DNA of 64,000 nucleotides from Pyrenophora tritici-repentis (taxonomy: Eukaryota; Ascomycota; Dothideomycetes; Pleosporales; Pleosporaceae), in the NCBI RefSeq assembly GCF_003171515.1, contig NC_089390.1:9242274-9306273 (forward strand). Direction: 5' to 3'. Numbering within the stretch: the first letter of the stretch is position 1; the number at the start of each line of letters is the position of its first letter. The position numbers and the translations under genes were made by a program. The notes below the pieces were generated by a model. It did not search any database, was not told the origin of the DNA, and saw only the letters and a list, made by a program, of their open reading frames with translations. Shown here one piece after another: positions 46,179 through 56,419 of this stretch.

Positions 46179-46983
46179 CTACCCATCCTCACATGCCTCA
46201 CCGTCCACAACCACCACGAGCAACGCTTGCTCCCACGTCTGTTCCTCAGTCTCTTCCGCATCGCAATGTCTGCTGCCTTCCATCACGTCAGGGCACTGCA
46301 TCAGCGCGTTCAAGATGAAAGCCGGGAGTCCGTCCATCAGCTCCACTTCATAATCTGCATCGCGTGCTGTGACGCCGTATGTAGCAGCGTTGTCGTCGAA
46401 GACGTAGGCACCGAACATCATGTCGTCAAATTTCTGTTAGGTAGCGATATCAAAGTAGTTCCCTATCATCGTTTGTTATCGTTTGGGAGCGGTGGTTTTG
46501 GGGGTCGTCCCGATGCGGTTGACTGTACCATGGTACCATTTTCATCATGTCGTCGAATCCGTGCATTCCAGGGGTGCCGCAGGGCTTTCCGCCATAAACG
46601 GGCATACGCGGCGTCAGCACAAAGCGTATGATTGGCGACGAGCCAGAATTGTCCATTTCGTTACCATACCTTGTTGGGATCCAAATGGCACTTGTACTAT
46701 CTCGTCCATCTGTGTGGAGTCTTATGCGCTTGGAGAATGTGGATAAAGATGTAGGAAGGTGCGACGGGATGGGGATTTGGCCTTCTTGCATACACCGGTC
46801 GATGTAGGTCTGATAGGAAAGTTCTGTTAGTGCGGGAGTTTCAGTCCAGAAATAATCGTACAGAACGACCGTGTCTACCAAGGCTAATTCACGTATCCAC
46901 AAGACTTTCTTCTTGCGCCTCTTGGTTAAGTGAAGATTCTGTATCCCAGTTTTCCTTTGCGCAACGCCAGCCATTCCTATCAA
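46179..46983 (-). CDS. Hypothetical protein, weak model
   Basis: I do not recognise this sequence. A minus-strand frame of 178 codons begins at 46983 (MIGMAGVAQRKTG, then a basic stretch KRRKKK). A second frame ends at 46179 in an acidic stretch rich in Glu and Asp. Joining 46983-46537 to 46433-46179 across a 103-bp GT-AG intron with a CTAAC branch site keeps the frame and gives about 233 residues. Both ends of the join carry FDDMM, which may be coincidence or a small duplication. There is no signal peptide or membrane segment. The intron is longer than others in the window, and the frame could be non-coding or a gene relic. Confidence 0.3.
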
Positions 46984-47318
46984 TTATATTAGATAGCAGC
47001 CGACACAGGGTATTACAATGACCTCAGGGACCACGCGTACCACAGGGAAATGATCAAATGGCATATAGCCGAATATTCCGTCCAACCCATTTGTGGTGGC
47101 CATTGTGGTCGATACAGTTCACCAGGAAGTTATGGTGGATGGAGGTGTGCAAGGTTGTGAAATTACACGATGAAATAGCCGCTGGAGCGAAATGAATATC
47201 TTCCGTTAACGTGGTAGTCGGCCTGACAAGCTACACCGGTCAACGAGCCATTTTTTACCAGTACACCAATGGTTGTTCTCGAATCTATCTAAGCTGCCTA
47301 TGGCAGACTGGGTACTTG
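46984..47318. other. Intergenic region, nothing recognised
   Basis: About 335 bp upstream of the weak hypothetical gene and downstream of the second P450. It would hold the 3' UTR of the P450. Nothing else is visible. Confidence 0.4.
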
Positions 47319-49291
47319 TTACGGAATCCTGTTCTTCAGAACTAAGTTCAGTGGCCCAGGCGTCGTTGTAAAGTAGTCCGTCGCCTTTGTAAACATTCTT
47401 GTGCCGTCCTCCCCTGGCGCAAAATCGAAATCGAAGCTTGTCAGCAACAACGCGGCCGCTACACGGATTTCCATCAAGCTCAGGTTTTTCCCGAGACAGG
47501 CCATCTTGCCTGTCAGATCTCTGGTCAGCCATGTTCTTCAAAGTCTTTATTGCTACTGTATGATGAGATGGCCTCTTACCTGTACTCCAGGGTACGAAGG
47601 CAAGCTTATTGATGATCAAATCGGGCTTGCTGGTGAAGCGTTCGGGTATAAAGGCTTCGGGTGACAAGAAATTACGTGCATCTACAAAGAACATATCAAT
47701 TCAGTTACCTCTTCTTCAAATCCGAGTGCGAGACGTTCGACATACCTCGTAGTATGCTGTACTGTGGAGTGACTATTGTCGTTCCTTCCGGAATAAAGGT
47801 ACCCTGAATTACCAATCCGCCCTTTGGCGGCAGTCTGAGACCCGACGACGGAACTGCAGGGTTGAGCCTTAAAGTTTCGTATATCGACGCATTCAAATGG
47901 CTGCACTGTTGTAGAGCCTTGTAGTTGTGCAGGTCGATTGTAGCTAACTCCGTGCGGATCGTTGCGAGGTGTTCGGGGTGTACGGTGAGGTAGTAGAGCA
48001 TGTTTGCTAGAACTTGACGGACCGGGTCACTGACTCTTGTTTAGCTTATGATAGTAAAAAGGTCAATGCAATCGAGATCTTACCTGCCTGCAACGATGAC
48101 TAGGATGAAGTCACCTAGGACAAAGTTCCAATTCGCTCGAAGCCCACCGTTCGACATCGCGTCATCAACGACGTAGCCGATGACATTTTTTCTGGCCTCT
48201 TTGTTCATCTAGAAGATCACGTCAGCATTGCATCGCTTGGATTTGTTTGAAGGAATCACCTGGATGTTCCTTTCCAACTCAGCATGCGCCCAGTCCATGA
48301 ATTGCCTATAGTATTTCATTCGTTCGATGTATGGAATACCCATTAAAAGATGTTTGATCCAAGGGGCTGCAGCCAAAGGGCCAAGTTTCTTGTGAGCCAT
48401 ATGATACAATGCAAGGATGGGATGTTCGCCTTTGGTGAGGTTTCCGAAATCTACTGTGAGACCAAAGAGACCCATGAGGTCGAATGTGTAGTATTCGAGC
48501 CATACCGATATATCGAGGGGATCATTCGTACGTTTGGCGAGCTCCGCATTGAGCTTCTCAGCATGCTCGTATACAAGGGGCACTGCTGTGTCCAGGGCTT
48601 CATCTTGGTTTCAGCAGGAGCAGCATGATGACATGTACTTGGCTTACCTTTAATGCTGAATGCTTGGTCCCATATTCGTCGTCGATGACTATGAATGGCG
48701 CTGTCGCGAGTGGTGTCAAGTGATACCATGGGATGAAGCAAGTCGTAATAGGCTGCGCGACTGCAAGTTGACTCCGGGCCATGGACTTTGTGAAAAGCTT
48801 CTGCACCAAAGATGGTCACTTCATTTGGACCTAAGAAACCGAAGTCAGCCTTTTTGCCCTTGCCAGAGGTATAAGCTATTGTGGTGAGACTAACCCGTCC
48901 GAACAACGTCGCCGTATTGCTTCCTCAGTTCTTCAAGCAGTTTGCAATTTTGGTTGAAGGCCATGTCCCACACATGGGTCAGTTTTGTAATCTTTAATCT
49001 TAGAGGTCCATTTATGTGACGCAATGGCGATAAGAACAGCCGGAAGAATATAATGCTTGTGAAAAGTCCTGCAAGGTATGCAATGCCCAGATTCAGTCCT
49101 CGTTCCGCAGCGCTGCGTAAGGAGACATCGTAAAGCTGCAATTCAGTAGCAACGACAAATATGAACGCAGATAAATGACATGTTGCGATACGCGCAGCAG
49201 CAAGATCGTGTTCCCCATGTATGAAATATGTCCAGTGACTGAGGATTCCAGAAGCTGAAGCGATAAGGTATCTGGCTGTTGGCGAACCCAT
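47319..49291 (-). CDS. Cytochrome P450 monooxygenase (PKS block)
   Basis: Seven exons (49291-48895, 48830-48648, 48603-48260, 48208-48084, 48029-47746, 47681-47580, 47509-47319) encode 541 residues. Introns are 44-70 bp and every junction keeps the frame. The N-terminus has several hydrophobic segments with the HGEHDLAAARI signature of a fungal P450 group with an extended membrane anchor. The K-helix has YETLR, then FIPERFTS, and the haem loop reads PWSTGKMACLGKNLSLME with the ligand cysteine. Two positions are unusual: the I-helix is AGSDPVRQ, so proline replaces the oxygen-activating threonine, and the usual arginine two residues before the cysteine is methionine. The gene is divergent from the methyltransferase with only 250 bp between them, which suggests joint control. 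The substrate is unknown, perhaps the polyketide. Confidence 0.88.
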
Positions 49292-49541
49292 CGTGTATGA
49301 CGTATGGATGGTTGGATGACAGATTCTTCGGTGGGGACAGTTGTTTTGAATTCACGATCAAACTTTGTACGGTTAATTGAGCCGCTAATCGAGGTCATAG
49401 TGGTAATCCAAAGCAATATTAGTCCAATGGCTTGTAGCTTGGCTGCCGGGCAGATATCGCTATTTAAAGCTCATGTCGCGCCTCATTCCCAGAGATCACA
49501 CACCTCTTCATCGTTCGGATACCGAGTGAAAGCAACCAAGC
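49292..49541. promoter_or_regulatory. Divergent promoter, P450 / methyltransferase
   Basis: The 250-bp gap between two divergent genes must serve both. A TATA-like stretch (CTATTTAAAG) at about 49459-49468 is placed for the methyltransferase. No other motif was recognised. Confidence 0.5.
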
Positions 49542-50558
49542 ATGGCGGAAAATCCTGATTACGTATTTACACGGGATTATATCGACAATAACCGGTTAGT
49601 CTAATGGTTTCCCGTAATCACTATTCGTGTGAACTTCAAGACGGTCTTTACTCACACTCTCAGTATCAACCTCCAACACTACCTCTGGGTAGAGCTATTC
49701 GGATATCTCACGCATCCAAACATCCGGCTGTTGGAGAAAGCTCACTCGAGCACTGAGAGTAAGCCGCTACGCGTAGCTGATGTGGGGACGGGTACAGCGT
49801 AAGCCTCTCGGGATTGTGCGATACAACACCCGTGCGGCTAACACACATCAAGTATCTGGCTTATCGATCTTGGCGCTCGGCTTCCCCACGATGTTCAATT
49901 GGACGGACTAGACGTATCTTTCAATGCTGCCCCACCAGCAAGCTGGCTGCCTCGCAATGTTACCTTGAGGAATTGGGATATCAAGGAACCCGCACCAGCG
50001 GAACTTATTGGTGCTTACGATCTGGTACATATTCGCAACTTCGCCTTTGTATTGCAGGATGCGGAGATACCAAGCATCCTTGACAAGCTAATTGCTCTAC
50101 TCAGTGAGTCCTTCATCCTGCAAAGTCCCGGCGCCGCTAACGTTAAGCCAGAGCCCGGCGGCTACATACAATGGGGCGAGCCTGACGTTGCATCTTTTCG
50201 AATCGAGAAGACGGAGGCGTCGAATAAGGTAGAAGCACTGACCGGTCTTTTGGCGTTATCTCAAGGTCAAGACGCAAGACTAAAACCCACCTGGGTCCCC
50301 GGTCTTGCGCGGTCATTTGAGCTTGCGGGGCTGGAGCAGATGCATACGGACGTGCGTGACGCTCCTCCTCATCTTGCACTTGCAATGCATGAATGCAATC
50401 TCACCATCCACGAATTGATAGCCAGGCAGACTGGTAAGCCGGAGATCGCAAAGGCTTTGGCCCAGATGATGTCGGAAGTTGGTGTTGAGACAAGAAATGG
50501 GGCGTGTTGGGCTTTCACAAGATGGACGATTATTGGCAGGAAGCAGGATGAAGTCTAG
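49542..50558 (+). CDS. SAM-dependent methyltransferase, class I
   Basis: Four exons (49542-49594, 49664-49798, 49853-50103, 50152-50558) give 281 residues. The SAM-binding motif I is VADVGTGTAIWLIDL, the acidic loop after strand 2 is LDGLDVSF, and the post-motif segment is YDLVHIRNF. The third intron has 48 bp and a length divisible by three; splicing at CCAG/AG restores the family motif LLKPGGYIQWGE. These features match the fungal secondary-metabolism methyltransferases that act on small hydroxy or carboxyl groups. The substrate cannot be read from the sequence. It is divergent from the second P450 and converges with the alpha/beta hydrolase. Confidence 0.85.
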
Positions 50559-51496
50559 TGCGCAATCGGGCAATAAGCTCGAGCCGTGTGGCTTATCAGT
50601 AATGCAAGGGATTACGAGAACGTACGTGCATTGGTAGCGTGATTACTTTCCTAGCCAAAGCGGGGAAGGGTCGGCGGGTGGCGCGGGGTACTATCGGGTC
50701 TACGGTTATAGTACCGCATGATGACTACTTGCACTGCTGACTCAAGTGGGGTGGTTGGATGCACTCCCTCTTACGCCTCAGCCTTGCTGAGTACCGACAG
50801 CCTGGTACAAAAGGCCCCCATATTGCCCGACTAGCGCCATTGTTGTTCAGAGTGAACGGCGATACCTACCTAGGTACCCACATTTAGCTCGTAAAGCGCC
50901 TACTTACGATGACTGCAGTACTGACCGCATTAAGGTGGCCGGATCCGCTCTGTCGACTTCTGCCTAATGTAAAGCAAGTATTGATGTTCTGAATGAAGGA
51001 CAATCGTTTGCCCGCTGAGTGATCGCGTATACACAGTCGAATTACGGCGAGTGGTTTTTGTTGCCATTCAGGACTACCCTTCTTGGAATCGGCCCGATGC
51101 TTCTTGGCCGAATGTTCTACAACCTTCACTTTCACTCCTTTGCCGTTATGTGCTTACGCATATCTTATGTATATAACCTTGTGTATCTACTCCGTAGGAC
51201 AATCAACGCAGTTCTTATATGCAGTTGTTGACGTCTTGTCTACTGCGATAGTTTTCCTCGATCGGAATTTGCTGCGGCGACGTAATTATTTGGAGAATTT
51301 CGGATGCAGTAGTTTTGGGTGCTGACTTCCACTGGATCTAAGGGGCACGCAAGGCTCACATAAGCTTCTCACAATCAGGACTGTAAACAATGCATTCTAT
51401 CAAACTTGATTTTCTTGTAGATCATTGCATCGACTATCGGAGGCTGTGAGAGCTCCCGGGGTCTATATTTGATCTAGACACAAGGCGAAGTCTATA
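50559..51496. other. Intergenic region between convergent genes
   Basis: About 940 bp between the 3' ends of the methyltransferase and the alpha/beta hydrolase. It holds both 3' UTRs. I see no supported gene or RNA; the open frames are under 85 codons. Confidence 0.45.
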
Positions 51497-52336
51497 CTAC
51501 TTTGAACCACCAAGAATTTCTTCCACCGCCTTGACAATGTCAGAAGTGGCTGTGAAGTTGGGACAGTGACCACTTTCGACCTCGAAAGTGCGCACTTCCC
51601 GACCAGCTTTCCTCATGATCTCCACCATCGACTTCTGATAATCGAACGGTACGGTCATGTCTTGAGTTGTATGAATATAGCTCACAGGTATGTCTTTCCA
51701 GGCGGTCTTCGTGATGCGATCGTACATGCACTGGCCATTCCAACGAACCAGAGTGTTGAGGTATGCATCCACATCAGATTCAGGGAGCGTGGTGTTCCCA
51801 ACCAACAAGGTCTTAGGGTCACGACTGACCACCGTTTTGTCGTCGGCGAAGTCGAAGGCGAGTGGAATGAGATCTCCTTGGCCGAATTCCTCCACCTTAT
51901 CAATCATAGACCATCCTGCTTCCTGGGCAAAGGCGGTCATGTAAATGAGCTGTGAGACGCCAGCAGATCTGTTGTTTAGTCCCAGATCGTACAACGCGTT
52001 CGTGCCAACTTGTCCGCCATAGGAATGCATCAACGCAGCGATGGTTTGACCCTTGTCGATAAGCCCCTTGATGAAGTCCCGCATGAATTCCGTGTCCGAC
52101 TCAAGATTGGCAGTTGGTGGTCGAGCTTCGTTCATAGAAGGTAGCCGAGGTACGTGGACCTCATATCCGGCCTTCTTCAAAGCCTTGGTGAGTTTAGAGT
52201 AAGACTCTGGGACGTGCCAAGCGCCAGAGACGATAACGATGGTGGGCTTGTGGGAAGCCATTGCTTTAGCGGTGATGAGAGTGAAGAAGAGTGCGTTCAA
52301 AATCAAAGAACCAACGCGTGCGAACAGCATTTTCAA
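51497..52336 (-). CDS. Alpha/beta hydrolase with N-terminal hydrophobic leader
   Basis: Single-exon gene of 279 residues. The core starts with KPTIVIVSGAWHVPESY, including the oxyanion-hole region. The nucleophile elbow is LMHSYGGQ, in which methionine stands where GxSxG has its first glycine. The acid is likely the Asp in TTQDMTVPF and the base the His in ESGHCPNF. It resembles the small esterase-like hydrolases related to plant methyl-ester esterases. The first 25 residues (MKMLFARVGSLILNALFFTL...) form a hydrophobic leader that may be a signal peptide or anchor. A second ATG just after it (about 52261) would give a soluble protein. In this block it could hydrolyse or cyclise the polyketide product, but it may also be an unrelated gene. 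Confidence 0.85.
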   Translation of the reverse strand: MKMLFARVGSLILNALFFTLITAKAMASHKPTIVIVSGAWHVPESYSKLTKALKKAGYEVHVPRLPSMNEARPPTANLESDTEFMRDFIKGLIDKGQTIAALMHSYGGQVGTNALYDLGLNNRSAGVSQLIYMTAFAQEAGWSMIDKVEEFGQGDLIPLAFDFADDKTVVSRDPKTLLVGNTTLPESDVDAYLNTLVRWNGQCMYDRITKTAWKDIPVSYIHTTQDMTVPFDYQKSMVEIMRKAGREVRTFEVESGHCPNFTATSDIVKAVEEILGGSK

Positions 52337-53315
52337 GGGACTGGAAGTTCCAGGGATTTGAGGCTACGCCTTTCAGCTGCATATGTTTCCAGCAGCGCGG
52401 TTCCTGGGCATTGTTCTCATATATTTGTGGAACGCAATAGCACATGCATATTCTAATAGCCACGCGGACTTCGTCTAACACGGCTTGATCATGAGAATAC
52501 GCTAAACTCAGGCGTTTTTGTGCATACCAGCAGAGGATGAGCTGAGAGCCCGAAACCATACAGTATGTGGAATTGACGAAACCAACATACGCTAGTCCTT
52601 GTGGCTGCAGCATACTCCGCAGATCGTTGTATGTAGCTCCGCGGAGGCATATCAGCAGCATGAATCACAGTGCATACCTAGGTAAGTAGTTACTGCGCGA
52701 TTAACACTCATCTTTCCCAAGACACGTCTTTTGACATGGACAGTATATCGATTAGATCAATGATCTCGGAAAATGTTTCTCCAGTGAGTCAATACGTATC
52801 GAAGTATGAAGAAAGCGGGTCAATTGCACTGGGTAGCATCTCTGACCTAACTATATTCCAAGCTCAATCAGATGGATGTATGCAGGCGTCCTCTGTATCA
52901 AGCAAGCATGTATCCTTACTTCGGTGTCCGAAAAAAAGGTCGCTTACATCTCGCTGAGGCACACCGTCGAATCCACATCATATCTAACCTCGCCCCCACG
53001 AGAACCGAAGGATCCAGCTTACGCCGCAACCAAGACTTCTGGTGACTATGTATAGAGTGACCCCGCCACGTGCCAAGCATGAGAACTGCATCGATGCGGC
53101 GCAGCTGATCCAATGAGTCGCTGAGATTATAGTGGGGCATTATGACCAGGATAGATAGTCTTGCAGCAGGTTAGAACCTTGGAAGCTTTGCAACCCAACA
53201 CGGACGTGCATTGACAATCCAGAAAGAATCAGGGAGATAATGTCTTGGTGGGGAAGGCTTCATTCGACACGTGATGGGGAAATGTTTTGCTTTGTTCGCA
53301 GTATTCTAAGCTTAA
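52337..53315. other. Intergenic region, nothing recognised
   Basis: About 980 bp between the start of the alpha/beta hydrolase and the end of the SAT4-like gene, both on the minus strand. It must hold the promoter of the hydrolase. The short plus-strand frames are low in recognisable content, and no gene is called. Confidence 0.45.
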
Positions 53316-54536
53316 CTAATGGCCAACCTGATAATGTCGGAGAACAATTGTGTCCGATTCCGTTCCAGGCTCATGACAAACTTCAACAGTTGTTCTGACG
53401 TCAATGTTTGTATCCCGATCCAAATCAGAATATCCCTTGCTCTTATCTTTCCGAGCCGAATCTAGCAGTGCACTTTTAGACTGCCCAGATGGAAATCCAC
53501 TTCCTGCTCGCTTCCTGCCCTTCTCTGCTCTGAACAAGCCAGGTATCATTGGCAGACAGGCGCATATGATGGATGTGTCCATTTCCACCATTGTCCAAAT
53601 GCCTGGAGTTGTGAGTGTATCTGCTGAAAGTAAGCTTTCGAGTTCATCTTCCAAAAACAAGGCATTTACTGACAGGTAAGATCAGCGATCTCGATAGTCA
53701 AGAGTGATGTGATCCGTACAATACTCATGATACACACTCTATGATCTCAGATTAGACTCTACAGCTTCTGGACGGGGATTCAGACTTTACTTACAAGCCA
53801 CCTAATAAGAACACCAACGATATTAGAATCTTCCTTGTCCTTGAGAGCTGCAATGTCCAGACCCGAGCTTGAGGCAAAGCCAGAATAATGACATCGAGAG
53901 AGATGTTGACTATTGCCATGGCAAGCCAAAACGCCCTGTTGTTAATACTTGTACTGGGTACAGCGAGGTTCCACTGGCCAACAATAGGATTGTTCGAAAA
54001 TATCAATCCACCCGCAGCAGCAAAGAAGTAACCAACCAGTATGAAGGCTGTGATGTTGACGGATATGGCCAGCCGTCGATCGACAGAGAACATACGGCGA
54101 TAGAAGAGCAATACAGATGCCTTCGACAATGTGATGCTGGCGTTGTAGATTACGTTATTTGCAAGGGCTATCTGTTGTTTTCACTTAGTCATGTGTCGTG
54201 CATGTGCCATTAAGAGGTGGAGCGATTTACCTTGAGGTATTTCTCGAGCTGAGCAAGACTATATTCGGAGATATGGTATCCTGCCCCTCCGACAGTGGCC
54301 ACTAGAACTGTTGTGGTTAAGAACCCATACGCGAACACCAGAGAGGCCAAAATGGCCCAATCATCCCACCACAAGCTGATAGTCTTAAGGCGTGACGCAA
54401 AACGTGCTATTACACATGCTGTCGCAAGTGCTGTCATGGCACTTGTGATGCCAATGAAGACGACATAGCTGTGACTGATCTCGTCCGGATGCAATGACGG
54501 GGTTGGCGGTGCTTGCGATTGAGGAGCCATTTGCAA
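53316..54536 (-). CDS. SAT4/PTH11-like seven-helix membrane protein
   Basis: Four exons (54536-54231, 54171-53795, 53738-53674, 53620-53316) give 350 residues, the usual size. Helices can be read in order: YVVFIGITSAMTALATACVIARF, the WWDDW-AILASLVFAY pair typical of the family, YNASITLSKASVLLFYRR, LAISVNITAFILVGYFF, FWLAMAIVNISLDVIILALP, KILISLVFLLGG and MDTSIICACLPMIPGLF. The C-terminal tail is hydrophilic. The last acceptor is a tandem CAGCAG; using the second CAG gives DLTYTL, which fits the family best. Proteins of this type are common in fungal metabolite clusters and in PTH11-like receptor families. The role may be transport or sensing, but no ligand can be inferred. The ATG two codons downstream is an alternative start. 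Confidence 0.85.
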
Positions 54537-55132
54537 GAAGACGGGATGTATGAAGAGAAGCTATACAATGAAAGCGGGATATAGCACAACAGTTTAGAAG
54601 CTAGGGCTCTCAGTAATAAACTTTCAATGGGTCCCAGACTTGTGGTATTGGGAAGAAAATATCGTACATACAACCCGACAGAAGGTTGAATAAATCTGGC
54701 GTTGGTATACACCACGGCAAGCGCCTCGGCCCGTAGAGGCATAGCGCAGCACTGCAAAGCCACCTGCACCCTGTTATCGCCAAGCCTTACGGGGACCGAC
54801 AATTCATCATGAGTGCATGTTCATGGGCGTCTGCAGCTTACGTGCATTTCGTGAGCAACTCTCCTCACACCACAACCTCAGGAAGATCTGCATGCTGACC
54901 AGCAGATAATGCTTCAGCTGCACAGCCCCCACACTACAGGGCCTGTATCGCTACAAGCATCAGTGTCATCCTTGCATTCACCTACAATTCGACATTGCTC
55001 AATGCGCACCTCGATGAAGGATCATGCGTTCAGAAACTCAGCTTACTTGATCAGCTCGATTCGTAACAGTGTCGCGACAAAACGACGAAAGTAGATTATA
55101 GTCAGGGGTCAGGAGTAAATGTGGCTGAATTT
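54537..55132. other. Intergenic region, presumed SAT4-like promoter
   Basis: About 600 bp upstream of the SAT4-like gene and downstream of the FSH1-type hydrolase. No motif or gene is recognised. Confidence 0.4.
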
Positions 55133-55875
55133 TCAAGGCAAATAACTGGTGCCGGCCACCATAGTAGCCATCGCTTTCGCAAATTGGATAAGCTCCTCGC
55201 CTTGGAACGGCACACTGTGACCCATTGAATGCGTTATCTCGACACGACGTGATGAGACACACATTCGGAGGACTTCAATACTCTCGCCGGGATAGTCGAC
55301 ATCATCCGGACTCCATGCATGCACGGACGGAATCTTTATCCTCCGGTCTTCTTTCACATCTCTCGCCCTCAGCTGTGTAATTCTACCGTTCAAAAGTTCA
55401 TTCCAGTCGCTGGGTAGGGTGGCGCACAACAATGCAACGCTCTTGATGTTGCTCCGAGCTTTGCTGTGCTCCGAGGAAAGCAACAGGGTGGCTATCATGG
55501 CGGCGCCTAACGAAAAGCCAATAAGAACGTCGAACGGCCCATTTTCGATAACATATGCTGCAAGATCCTCGATCGCATTCAACGCGCTCTGTGCTGTGCC
55601 ATCGAAGTAGGAATAGCAGACTTGGTGAGTTCCGAAGATCTCGCAGACACCTTTCGCTGCGGGCCAGAAATGGCTGCCTTCGATGAAATCCCAATCGAAA
55701 TGTGGTATCAGCTGTTGCCGCAGAGCTGCAGTTTGAGATTCGAATATCTAATACATCAGGGTTAATGAGATGCACATTCTGGTAGTAAACTGTTTCTTAC
55801 ATCGACATTGGTTCCTATCCCATGCAAGCAAAGAGCTTTGTACTTGATAGGCGTGGTGTCTAACATTAGAGTCAT
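55133..55875 (-). CDS. FSH1-type serine hydrolase, candidate PKS thioesterase
   Basis: Two exons (55875-55801, 55747-55133) give 229 residues, typical for the FSH1 family. The start of the fold is KYKALCLHGIGTNVDIF, the nucleophile elbow GFSLGAA, the acid region HAWSPDDVDYPGE and the histidine HSMGHSVP. LovG, the thioesterase that frees the LovB product in lovastatin synthesis, belongs to this family, and many HR-PKS clusters have such a member. HR-PKSs usually have no release domain of their own, and this gene is divergent from one with about 545 bp between starts. Release of the polyketide is therefore the leading role, by inference. I preferred the ATG at 55875 over the one at 55866 because of an A at -3; an in-frame ATG at 56034 would add a stretch that does not look like the family. 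Confidence 0.88.
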
Positions 55876-56419
55876 CTTGAGCTGGACAGAAGGTGTGAAG
55901 CAGCCAAGACCCCAGGTGTAGAAAGCGTATGAAGACGTCAAAGCATTCTTCTGTTTCCACCGTAAGAGGCCAATATGCAATAAATAACCCGACCTACAGA
56001 CCCGAAGTGGTCCGTGATGATAGCAGGCCCCCACAATCCCCAGCGGTGGCTTCTGGGGGACCTACATGCACCGGTTATAATCACCGGTAATCTTGGCAGA
56101 CAATAGCGTTTCTAGGCATTGACATCGGGGCTATCGAGCATCGTATCTGGGTAGCTCGCCGTAGCATGATCACCGTAAGCACTGTTGTGGCGAAGCTGTC
56201 ATGAATCTATGCGCGGAAAGAGCTAGCCGCGATAGGTGATTGTTTTTCCAAGTTTAACAAATGAGGCACAGTTTTTGTCTGCTGATCGGAGCCTTCCAAT
56301 GTCTTCATCCTATATGTTCTGAGTCAAAAGGCCCTACTTCGCAGGGCAATCATTATATGTACACACATACACCAGGTACCAGTCGAACAGCACAGCCTGT
56401 AGAGTGTGCAACGGCAGAT
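55876..56419. promoter_or_regulatory. Divergent promoter, FSH1 hydrolase / HR-PKS
   Basis: About 545 bp between two divergent starts. CACCGGT occurs twice, at 56069-56075 and 56082-56088, 13 bp apart and containing the palindrome ACCGGT. An inverted repeat CCCCCA (56028-56033) / TGGGGG (56054-56059) lies just before it. Either could bind a shared regulator, but none can be named. Confidence 0.45.

Noticed and set aside
53404..53679. Plus-strand 91-codon frame over the last exon of the SAT4-like gene
   Set aside because: It is antisense to a well-supported exon with family motifs.
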